Of a stretch of DNA of 44,015 nt, positions 1 to 7,124 are shown in pieces. Positions within the stretch are counted from its first letter, which is position 1. Each line of letters opens with the position of its first letter. The notes below the pieces were generated by a model that was not told the origin of the DNA, made no database searches, and saw nothing but the letters and a program-made list of their open reading frames with translations. This DNA is from CAZHZT01 sp964537285 (GTDB lineage: Bacteria > Bacteroidota > Bacteroidia > Chitinophagales > Saprospiraceae): the NCBI GenBank assembly GCA_964537285.1, contig CAZHZT010000037.1, forward strand, positions 1-44,015. The letters are read 5' to 3'. The position numbers and the translations under genes were made by a program.

Positions 1-2
1 TC

Positions 3-833
3 CTTTCTGGGGACCTTTCTAATGGACAAATTGCAACTACTTTGAATGGTGATGACATTGTAGTGACCATCTCTGGTGGTAATGTTTTCATCAATAATGC
101 TCAGGTAACGGTAGCTGATATCACTACAGATAATGGCGTTGTACACGTTTTAGATGCTGTACTTGTCCCTGGCGAGACGGTTGTTGATGTGGTGATCAAT
201 AGTGCGGATCATACAACATTGGAAACTGCCATCATAGCAGCGGAACTAGCGGATGATCTTACAAATCCATTTGGTACATTTACTGTATTTGCACCTACCG
301 ATGATGCATTTGACAACTTACCTGCCGGTGTTTTGGATGATCTTTTAATGGATCCTACGGGTGCTTTAGCTAATGTGCTTTTATATCATGTATTAGGAAG
401 TGAAGAGTTATCAGGAGATTTAATGGATGGAGCAGTAATAACCACTTTATCTGGAGATGACATCACCGTAACCATAGATGGGGGTGACGTTTTCATCAAC
501 CAGGCTCAGGTAATTATTGCAGATATCCAGACGGATAACGGAGTAGTACATGTTATTAATGCTGTATTAACGCCGGGTACAGCCGTTGAATCAGTTCAAT
601 CCAGCGATACTGAAATTGATGTTTTCCCTAATCCAACATCTGATTATATCAATATCAATTTGGAGAAAGCAGCTGAAGTACAACTATTCGATACGAATGG
701 ACGCTCTATTCAATCATGGAATGTACAAAGCGGCAGAACACAATTGAATGTTGCACAACTACCAACAGGTACTTACTTCTTATTATTTAATATAGAGGGG
801 AATGCCTATAGTGAAATGATTGTGATTGATTAA
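3..833 (+). CDS. Fasciclin-repeat secreted protein with T9SS type A sorting domain (5' partial)
   Basis: The reading frame is already open at the left edge, so the gene starts outside the window; a TTG at 42 lies inside a fasciclin repeat and is not a real start. Visible are the end of one FAS1 (fasciclin) domain (to about 172), a complete FAS1 domain (about 175-575, with TVFAPTDDAF and LLYHVL) and a C-terminal T9SS type A sorting domain (about 600-830, with VFPNPTSDYI and LPTGTYFLLF). The two FAS1 copies are close to each other around SGDL..G..ITTL.GDDI. FAS1 domains are extracellular adhesion modules; the sorting domain predicts export through the outer membrane and attachment to the cell surface or release. 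The family assignment is clear; the adhesive role is inferred. Confidence 0.93.
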   Translation, partial: LSGDLSNGQIATTLNGDDIVVTISGGNVFINNAQVTVADITTDNGVVHVLDAVLVPGETVVDVVINSADHTTLETAIIAAELADDLTNPFGTFTVFAPTDDAFDNLPAGVLDDLLMDPTGALANVLLYHVLGSEELSGDLMDGAVITTLSGDDITVTIDGGDVFINQAQVIIADIQTDNGVVHVINAVLTPGTAVESVQSSDTEIDVFPNPTSDYININLEKAAEVQLFDTNGRSIQSWNVQSGRTQLNVAQLPTGTYFLLFNIEGNAYSEMIVID

Positions 834-870
834 TACTTTCCTTTCACAATAAAATAAAGGGGATAAAAAA

Positions 871-907
871 GAAGCCTGTGGCCGATGGTCGCAGGCTTCT
901 TTTTTTA
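871..907 (+). terminator. Rho-independent terminator after the fasciclin gene
   Basis: An 8-bp perfect stem, GAAGCCTG paired with CAGGCTTC, is followed directly by a run of eight T. It lies 38 nt after the stop of the fasciclin gene and before the next gene on the same strand, so it should separate the two transcripts. Confidence 0.9.
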
Positions 908-975
908 TTCCCTTTATTTGCAAATATTTATTATTTTGGCATTTCGTAAAATTTAAAAACATACTGAGATAAAAA

Positions 976-3900
976 TTGCATACCATAACCCTACAATTTC
1001 CAATAATAGTAAGAGAACTGGTTTTTGAGGAACAACTCACCTACCAGATGCGCCCTTTATTCAGAGCATATCCCTTGGTTGGAGACATCAGGTTTGAAAC
1101 ATGTCTTCAAAAGCTGAAAAAAGAAATCCGTTTACAATTACGATCCTATCAACTCAGCCGTTCAAACGCCTCAGAGCTTCATTGGTACCAGTTCAATCCT
1201 TCCGTTAAGTATATACCCTATAAATTAGAATTAATTCTTAACAGAAAGTCTTTCAAAGGAGATTTCGGCCTGGTAACCTTTGTTTTCAAAGAAAAACGCT
1301 TCATTTTGCTTCCCTCCTTTAAAAACTTCTTATTCATTGCAGAGCATGAAGAAATGAGTGAGGGAATGATCATCAACGCAGCCGTTGAAAAATCGATTAA
1401 ACTTGCGAAGAAATGGTTCAAGGAATCGGAGGGTGAAATTGAGGATGAAATTGATACGAATGCAAAGAAAGAATTTCTCCATTCCATGAAATTTGATGTT
1501 CGAATAGGAAAAACACCCTTCCAGTTCGAACAAGTCCGGCAAGACTGGTTTTTCGCTGCCAGCCAAGGAGCAGAAACCTTTGACGGAGCCTTTGAAATAG
1601 AAAAAGTAGGCAATGACCTGAATGAAAAATATCCCAACCAGTTAAAAAAGGCCTTTTTCCGAGAGGATTACGTAGAAAATATCTATAACCTTTTATACAA
1701 AAAACAGAACGTTTCTTTTGCTTTGATTGGCAAAATCGGGAGTGGCCGACATACGCTCATCGAATCGGCTATTAGTCAATATCTTGAAAGCTTCAAAACG
1801 CTTGATTTCCATAAGGCACAGAAGATCTGGCGGCTAGATCCCAATAGAGTCATCTCAGGCATGTCCGTAGTGGGTTGGTGGCAAAAACGATTTGAAGCTA
1901 TTTTGGATTTCATTCGAAGCAGGCAAGGCAAAAATGGCCTTCCTGATCATCTATTGATTGACAACCCCATTTCTCTTTTAAGAATCGGGCAATCTTCGCA
2001 GAATAAATTGACACTCAGCGATGTTTTAAAGCCCTATATTGAGAAACGTAACATTCAGACCATTCTTATCGCTACTCAGGAAGAATGGAAGACGGTTCAA
2101 GAAAAAGACAGACGATTTGCAGATCTATTTCAGGTGTTCAGGCTTTCAGAACCCAATTACGAGATCGCTTTCCGGATGGCTATTGCGTACAGGCGTTATC
2201 TTGAAAATCTGGAAAAATGTGAAATAGCCATTAAAGCCATCAATCAGCTTTTCTACTTTCACAGGAATTATCTGAAAAAAGAGGCGCTCCCTGGCGGTGT
2301 AATAAACATCATGAACCAATTGGCGGCCAAATACCGGGGAAGAATGATCTCTGATGCAGAAGTAATTGATGAATTTGAATTCATTAGTGGTCTGCAACCA
2401 GTAGTTTTTGATCAGGCGATCACCTTTGAAGAAGGAGCGGTTGAATCAGCACTAAAACAACAACTGATCGGCCAGCCTAAAGCGATAGAAGCTCTTGCTA
2501 ACGGGATTCACACCATTAAAGCAAAACTCAATGACCCGAGCAAGCCCCTTTACTCTTTCATGTTTATCGGGCCAACAGGCGTAGGAAAAACTCAGGCAGC
2601 GAAAGCTTTAAACAACTATCTACTGGAGCGAGAAGATGACCTGATCCGTTTCGATATGAACGAATATATCGACTGGACAGCCACTAACCGCTTGATTGGT
2701 GACGAGGGCAATCCTGAAGGTTTGCTCACCAGCAGAGTCCGGTTTCGCCCTTTTTCAGTGATATTGCTGGACGAGATAGAAAAAGCGCACTCCAGCGTTC
2801 TCGACCTATTATTGCAAGTACTGGACGATGGGAGGCTTACGGATAGCCTTGGAAGAACTACAGATTTTTCCAATACCATTATAATAATGACTTCCAATGT
2901 CGGGGCCAAGCAAGCCTCCAATCAAATGGGGTTTCAACTTAATAAGCAAGATGATCAGGCAATTTATCGCAAAAGTATAGAAAACTACTTTCGCCCTGAA
3001 TTTATCAACAGGATCGATAAAATTGTGGTATTCTCGCCCCTTCAGCTAGAAGATATATACAATATCGCCCGAATGCAAATAAGAGATCTTTTGAAAAGGG
3101 ATGGCTTTGTACGCCGAACCACTATGCTCAATATTTCTGAAGAGGCGCTTAAGTGGGTCGCTCGCAGAGGCTTTGACGCGCGAATGGGCGGAAGGGCTCT
3201 CAAAAGGCAAATTGAAAGAGATCTTACTTCACTATCTGCAGATCAACTCCTGAATAAACTGGACGATAACCCCATCATTCTTGATGTAGTGATCAAGAAT
3301 GAAAGTTTATTCCCCAAAATTTCTGAGCTCAACTTCGTCAATCCCCTGGAAGACAATTGGTTGCCCAAATTACCTCCGCCTGAAAAGGGTGGCCATTTCT
3401 ATCAAAAACTAATCCACCGAATTGAAAGCCTGGAGGCAAAATTAGAGAACTCCCTGGGCAGCAGAAGGCAGGAAGAAGACAGCGTGATTGTTTTCGACGA
3501 TCAAAACAAACCTTCTCTTAACTATGAATACTATGGCATCAAGGAACTCATCAATGAAACCAAAGAAAAACTCGTGAACCTAAAACTAGGCTATCGCAGT
3601 CATTATTTCAGAGAGAACCCCGCCTCCCCCTTACGATTAAAAGGAGCTTATACAAGCTCTATTGTCTGGAAAACAGATAATGCCTCGAAAGGCTATCGCA
3701 ATGTACTGAAAGATCGTCTTTTCCAACAAGAAGGAATTATTGAATTGCGCGAAAACTACTTCTACGGTTCTCCTGAATTCGACAGCCTAAAAACCGAATA
3801 TCTGGAATCCTTTCTTACAGTGGCTTTCATACAGCTTTTTGTTGAACATCTGGTTCAGTTCAATGGAAACAATGAAGTACAACTTGCTGTTCGCTCCTGC

Positions 3901-4290
3901 ATTACAGGAAGAGGAAAGGAAGAAGTTCAATATCTTTCTAAATTGTATCAACAACTTCTTAATACCCTGGATCTTGATTTCGATTTTGATAAAAATAATC
4001 ACACTTTTTCTTTCCAGGAAAACGCCTATAGTGCCTTATTCAGAGGAGAGCAGGGAATTCATTTATTTTATCCCAACCAGGAACCTCCACTTCCCATTCA
4101 AGTTTCTATTAACAAGAAAGATGATAACACGAAGGGATCCCTTTCTATTGTTCGCCTATATGATTCTGAGCGCACGATTACCGATATCCGAACCAACTTC
4201 TCCAATTCTTATGACATCAATATTGCTGAGTTACAACTACTCATATTTGCAGGCTTTGAAAAGCGTTTTAGAAAGTTAGAAAAGGGATAA
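976..4290 (+). CDS. Clp/HSP100-type AAA+ ATPase with release-factor-like C-terminal region
   Basis: A protein of 1104 aa. The start is TTG at 976, only two codons after an in-frame TAA at 970-972; the next in-frame ATG is about 25 codons later. There is no typical Clp N-domain. A first AAA module is degenerate: its Walker A is GKIGSGRHT (residues 252-260), with Arg for the usual Lys, and its Walker B-like LLIDNP lacks the catalytic Glu. The second module is intact: Walker A GPTGVGKT (532-539), Walker B ILLDEIEK (D599, E600), RPEFINRID with the probable arginine finger R679, and sensor-2 GGR (R740). MGF (651-653) sits where the ClpP-binding loop lies in ClpA/ClpC. A helical region follows (about 800-870). 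The last 150 residues resemble peptide chain release factors at both ends but have no GGQ. A chaperone or unfoldase role is inferred; substrate and pathway are unknown. Confidence 0.85.
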   Translation: MHTITLQFPIIVRELVFEEQLTYQMRPLFRAYPLVGDIRFETCLQKLKKEIRLQLRSYQLSRSNASELHWYQFNPSVKYIPYKLELILNRKSFKGDFGLVTFVFKEKRFILLPSFKNFLFIAEHEEMSEGMIINAAVEKSIKLAKKWFKESEGEIEDEIDTNAKKEFLHSMKFDVRIGKTPFQFEQVRQDWFFAASQGAETFDGAFEIEKVGNDLNEKYPNQLKKAFFREDYVENIYNLLYKKQNVSFALIGKIGSGRHTLIESAISQYLESFKTLDFHKAQKIWRLDPNRVISGMSVVGWWQKRFEAILDFIRSRQGKNGLPDHLLIDNPISLLRIGQSSQNKLTLSDVLKPYIEKRNIQTILIATQEEWKTVQEKDRRFADLFQVFRLSEPNYEIAFRMAIAYRRYLENLEKCEIAIKAINQLFYFHRNYLKKEALPGGVINIMNQLAAKYRGRMISDAEVIDEFEFISGLQPVVFDQAITFEEGAVESALKQQLIGQPKAIEALANGIHTIKAKLNDPSKPLYSFMFIGPTGVGKTQAAKALNNYLLEREDDLIRFDMNEYIDWTATNRLIGDEGNPEGLLTSRVRFRPFSVILLDEIEKAHSSVLDLLLQVLDDGRLTDSLGRTTDFSNTIIIMTSNVGAKQASNQMGFQLNKQDDQAIYRKSIENYFRPEFINRIDKIVVFSPLQLEDIYNIARMQIRDLLKRDGFVRRTTMLNISEEALKWVARRGFDARMGGRALKRQIERDLTSLSADQLLNKLDDNPIILDVVIKNESLFPKISELNFVNPLEDNWLPKLPPPEKGGHFYQKLIHRIESLEAKLENSLGSRRQEEDSVIVFDDQNKPSLNYEYYGIKELINETKEKLVNLKLGYRSHYFRENPASPLRLKGAYTSSIVWKTDNASKGYRNVLKDRLFQQEGIIELRENYFYGSPEFDSLKTEYLESFLTVAFIQLFVEHLVQFNGNNEVQLAVRSCITGRGKEEVQYLSKLYQQLLNTLDLDFDFDKNNHTFSFQENAYSALFRGEQGIHLFYPNQEPPLPIQVSINKKDDNTKGSLSIVRLYDSERTITDIRTNFSNSYDINIAELQLLIFAGFEKRFRKLEKG

Positions 4291-4296
4291 TTCATA

Positions 4297-4371
4297 TTTG
4301 CGGATGTATATTCGGGAAGGAAGGCATGCTGACGCAACGCATGTCTTCCTTCACCAATATACATCCGCAAA
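4297..4371. terminator. Long hairpin between convergent genes, probable bidirectional terminator
   Basis: The outer arms (4297-4312 and 4356-4371) pair perfectly over 16 bp. The inner arms (4316-4328 and 4340-4352) pair over 13 bp with one mismatch, around an 11-nt loop. It lies between the AAA+ gene (plus) and the HTH gene (minus), both of which end here. There is no long T run, so termination is inferred from position and structure. Confidence 0.6.
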
Positions 4372-4376
4372 AGACC

Positions 4377-4387
4377 AGCAATTCTCG
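4377..4387. repeat. Solo end of palindrome family 2
   Basis: AGCAATTCTCG here, followed by TTTTG, is identical to the outer end of the full family-2 elements at 31462 and, in inverse orientation, near 38107. No partner end is seen, so it may be a remnant left by deletion. Confidence 0.45.
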
Positions 4388-4402
4388 TTTTGAAAAGACA
4401 AA

Positions 4403-4630
4403 TTATATGGCTTTTAAATTCAATTCAAAGCGCGACTCATAATAATAACTCGATCTTTGATGGCAATAAGCGATGGGAGCTCCAAAATCTTTTAAATCAT
4501 TCATATATCTAAACAAGCTGGAGCGAGAAACATTCAGCTTAGCCGCTAATTGTGCCGGACTGCCCGTTGCTTTCATCCGGATGAGCATATCGAGGCGAAT
4601 AAGCAGGCGCAGGTAAGTTTTTAAAGTCAT
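4403..4630 (-). CDS. Small helix-turn-helix protein
   Basis: About 75 aa, read from the ATG at 4630 (MTLKTYLRLLIRLD); an ATG at 4696 would add 22 residues that look non-coding. The core LAAKLNVSRSSLFRYMNDLK is a winged-helix/HTH_11-like recognition region, followed by GAPIAYC and SYYYE. This layout matches a family of short Bacteroidota HTH proteins consisting of little more than the DNA-binding domain. DNA binding is a family-based prediction; no ligand or sensor domain is present and the target is unknown. It is transcribed away from kdsC, so the two share an upstream region of about 200 nt and the protein could act there, but no operator was identified. Confidence 0.75.
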   Translation of the reverse strand: MTLKTYLRLLIRLDMLIRMKATGSPAQLAAKLNVSRSSLFRYMNDLKDFGAPIAYCHQRSSYYYESRFELNLKAI

Positions 4631-4830
4631 AAATGATGCAGTTATGTTTTCATACTTTGTTATTTGACAAATTACCGATGATTTACCCTCATTCATCGCA
4701 ACTTGTTATTTGTAAAATAATAATACTCTTTGCAAACTTTCAACCTACAATTGGTAAAACCATTCTATTTTTGTGTCAACGATTGAATATTTTTTACTTA
4801 CACCCATATTTTTTGTATAAAACTTAAAAG

Positions 4831-5376
4831 ATGAATTACCTGGCTAATATCAAAGATATTGAAACTATCATTCTGGACGTTGATGGCGTGTTAACAGATG
4901 CTTCTATATTGATCATGGAAAGCGGAGCACTACTTCGTCAAATGAATACGAAAGATGGTTATGCCATCAAAAGAGCGATTAAGGAAGGATTAAGAGTTGC
5001 CATTATTACCGGTGGGAACTCGGAAGGTGTCGCACACAGGCTTCGAAATTTAGGCATTGAAGACATTTACACGTCGGCTGAAAACAAAATGCTTGCTTTT
5101 GATCATTTTATGGACAAATACGAACTGGATCCACGTACTGTTCTTTACATGGGGGATGACCTGGCGGATTACCCGGTAATGCAAAGTGTAGCCATAGCGG
5201 CCTGCCCTTACGATGCGGTGCATGAAATACAAGAGATTTGTACTTACATATCACCTTATCCAGGAGGGAAAGGATGTGTCCGGGACGTTATCGAGAAGGT
5301 AATGCGCTTGAAAAGGAACTGGCTGCCGGAGGAAATCCAGTCCAGAGAAGTGATGAAAGCCGGGGATGAGGACTAG
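4831..5376 (+). CDS. kdsC: 3-deoxy-D-manno-octulosonate 8-phosphate phosphatase
   Basis: A 181-aa HAD-superfamily phosphatase of the KdsC type (HAD-IIIC, no cap domain). It hydrolyses KDO-8-phosphate to KDO and phosphate in the cytoplasm, a step in making the inner core of lipopolysaccharide. The catalytic DxD is in LDVDGVLTD (D16, D18), motif II is in IITGG, and the metal-binding acidic motif is MGDDLADYP. The length is usual for the family. The stop overlaps the start of the following UbiA-type gene by 11 bp, which suggests translational coupling. No other KDO pathway gene is in the window. Confidence 0.93.
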   Translation: MNYLANIKDIETIILDVDGVLTDASILIMESGALLRQMNTKDGYAIKRAIKEGLRVAIITGGNSEGVAHRLRNLGIEDIYTSAENKMLAFDHFMDKYELDPRTVLYMGDDLADYPVMQSVAIAACPYDAVHEIQEICTYISPYPGGKGCVRDVIEKVMRLKRNWLPEEIQSREVMKAGDED

Positions 5377-6310
5377 CGGGAACATCATTAGCCCTTTCTT
5401 TCGGTTAATTCGCTGGCCAAATCTGTTGATTGTTGCGATAACTCAGTGGTTGATCAAGTTTGTCATTATTGATCCTCGTTTGAAGGAAGCAGGAATGGAT
5501 ATTACTCTCAATTCCGTTTCCTTGTGGTTATTGATTCTGGCTACTGTTATGGTTACAGCGGCTGGTTACATCATTAACGATCTTTACGACTATGAAATAG
5601 ACCTGATCAATAAGCCAGAGAAGGTAATCATTTACCAACACATTGGAGAGAAAGCAGCCCTTTGGATAGTAATTAGCTTGCTATTTTTTAGTAGTTTACT
5701 ATTTGCATATCTTTCCCAGTTTAGTCGCGGAATTTGGATATACTTTCTGATAAGTACAAGTTTGCTATGGTTGTATTCGTACACATTGAAGAAGAGAGCT
5801 TTGATCGGTAATCTTGCCATAGGATTTCTGTGTGGACTAGTTCCCTGGATTGTTTTTCATGCGGAAACACCGGGTTTAAATGCCCTTTTGCAGCAAAATG
5901 AAGCCCTTTATAGCCAGCTCTACGGAATAATAGTAGGTTACACTATTTTTGCCTTTTTTTCCACGGTATACCGCGAAATCATAAAAGATCTAGAAGATAT
6001 GGAAGGAGATGCAAAGCAAAATTGCCGCACCCTTCCTATCGTAATAGGGGAATTTGCTGCTAAATGGATGGCGCTCTTTTTTGGAGGGATACTTTTTGCA
6101 GTACTACTGGTAGCTGTTATTAAACTTCCTGTTTTCAGCCATCCCTTAATCATTGCATTCATTTCGGGATTGGTTCTGCTTCCCTTGTTGCTTTCCTTTT
6201 TTTGGTTGTTTAAAGCAACTAAAAAGAAAGATTATTCTTTTTTAAGTCAATGGATAAAAGGGATAATGGGTGTGGGGCTATTGGGTTTGGTTGTTTTGGG
6301 GGTAAATTGA
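5366..6310 (+). CDS. UbiA-family prenyltransferase
   Basis: An integral membrane protein of 314 aa with about eight or nine hydrophobic segments. Both aspartate-rich motifs of the UbiA superfamily are present: NDLYDYEID starting at N71 and DLEDMEGD at D208-D215. These bind the Mg-diphosphate of the prenyl donor. In Bacteroidota, genes of this type next to KdsC and Maf are usually annotated as geranylgeranylglycerol-phosphate geranylgeranyltransferase-like; the true acceptor cannot be read from sequence. The ATG at 5366 overlaps the end of kdsC, so the two are probably co-translated. Membrane location is certain from composition; substrate is uncertain. Confidence 0.88.
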   Translation: MRTSGNIISPFFRLIRWPNLLIVAITQWLIKFVIIDPRLKEAGMDITLNSVSLWLLILATVMVTAAGYIINDLYDYEIDLINKPEKVIIYQHIGEKAALWIVISLLFFSSLLFAYLSQFSRGIWIYFLISTSLLWLYSYTLKKRALIGNLAIGFLCGLVPWIVFHAETPGLNALLQQNEALYSQLYGIIVGYTIFAFFSTVYREIIKDLEDMEGDAKQNCRTLPIVIGEFAAKWMALFFGGILFAVLLVAVIKLPVFSHPLIIAFISGLVLLPLLLSFFWLFKATKKKDYSFLSQWIKGIMGVGLLGLVVLGVN

Positions 6311-6410
6311 GCGATTAACAGGGAATGGTTATGGAACAAAACTTTTTGGCCGTTGTCCAAGTCTTGTAGGTTTAAGGGAAAGCGTCTACTTGAATTTTTA
6401 AAAATACATT

Positions 6411-6989
6411 ATGAATATTTTCAATCTAAAACTAATCCTGGCCTCTCAATCTCCTCGCAGGAAGCTATTACTCGAGCAGGCGGGCTTTGAATTTGAAATT
6501 AAACCCCTCGACGTGGATGAATCCTTTCCAGATGACATGCCCGTTGAAGAAGTAGCAGCCTACCTGGCGCACAAAAAAGCATTGGAGGGGCTTAGATTAC
6601 TCACAGGAGAGGAGATTTTGATCACAGCCGATAGTGTAGTCATTTTAAATAACAAGATCTACAACAAACCAGCAGATAAAGCTGAAGCCAAACAAATGTT
6701 GAGAGATCTTTCCGGTCAAATGCACGAAGTTATGACAGGTGTTTGTTTAATGTCTAAAACCAAGAAGATCATCTTTTCGGGGCATTCTAATGTCTATATG
6801 TTGCCGCTTTCTGAGGAAGAAATTGATTTTTACATTGAGAAGTACCAGCCTTACGATAAAGCGGGAGGCTACGGTATTCAGGAGTGGATAGGCTTGTGTA
6901 AAATTGAACGAATCGAGGGAACTTACCCAAATATTATGGGCTTGCCCACCGATTTGGTTTATGAAAACTTACTGGCGTTTGTGAAGTAA
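6411..6989 (+). CDS. maf: Maf-family nucleoside triphosphate pyrophosphatase
   Basis: 192 aa, the usual family length. It contains the Maf signature LASQSPRRKLLL near the N-terminus, the acidic ADSVV motif, and KAGGYGIQ near the C-terminus. Members hydrolyse non-canonical or modified nucleoside triphosphates (dTTP/UTP or m7GTP, depending on subfamily) to the monophosphate and pyrophosphate in the cytoplasm. It lies 100 nt after the prenyltransferase on the same strand, so it may belong to the kdsC unit. The subfamily is not certain; the arrangement SPRR...ADSVV fits the dTTP/UTP type. Confidence 0.92.
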   Translation: MNIFNLKLILASQSPRRKLLLEQAGFEFEIKPLDVDESFPDDMPVEEVAAYLAHKKALEGLRLLTGEEILITADSVVILNNKIYNKPADKAEAKQMLRDLSGQMHEVMTGVCLMSKTKKIIFSGHSNVYMLPLSEEEIDFYIEKYQPYDKAGGYGIQEWIGLCKIERIEGTYPNIMGLPTDLVYENLLAFVK

Positions 6990-6992
6990 AAA

Positions 6993-7124
6993 AGCAGCGA
7001 TCCTTGCTTTGAAAAATAAACGCGCCTACGGCGCGAAATTCCTTTTAGAGGGAAGCCGGAGGGGCTATTTTGCGAAGCAAAATAGCCCCTCCGGCTTCCC
7101 TCTAAGGAAAATATCGCCGCGAAC
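6993..7124. repeat. Palindromic element family 2, copy 1 (truncated)
   Basis: The core is a perfect 28-bp inverted repeat (7046-7073 and 7077-7104) with a 3-nt loop. The left flank (about 6995-7045: GCGATCCTTGC, then GAAAAATAAAC and CCTACGGCGCGAAATT) matches the copy at 37940-38107 almost base for base. The right outer end is missing; the gene at 7125 ends directly at the element. It separates two convergent genes, so it may also serve as terminator. Confidence 0.8.

Noticed and set aside
42..833. TTG at 42 as the start of the fasciclin gene
   Set aside because: The frame is open to the window edge and the residues before it continue the fasciclin repeat (LSGDLSNGQIATT).
3839..4279. A 146-codon plus-strand frame inside the AAA+ gene
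   Set aside because: It is a shadow frame rich in Ile, Leu and Ser without domain features; the main frame is clearly coding here.
976..4290. ClpV-type ATPase of a type VI secretion system
   Set aside because: No Clp N-domain and no other type VI or contractile-system gene is in the window, and the first ATPase module is degenerate.
4766..4773. TATTTTTG as a -7 promoter element for kdsC
   Set aside because: It fits TAnnTTTG, but no TTG lies at the expected distance upstream; in this AT-rich stretch a chance match is likely.
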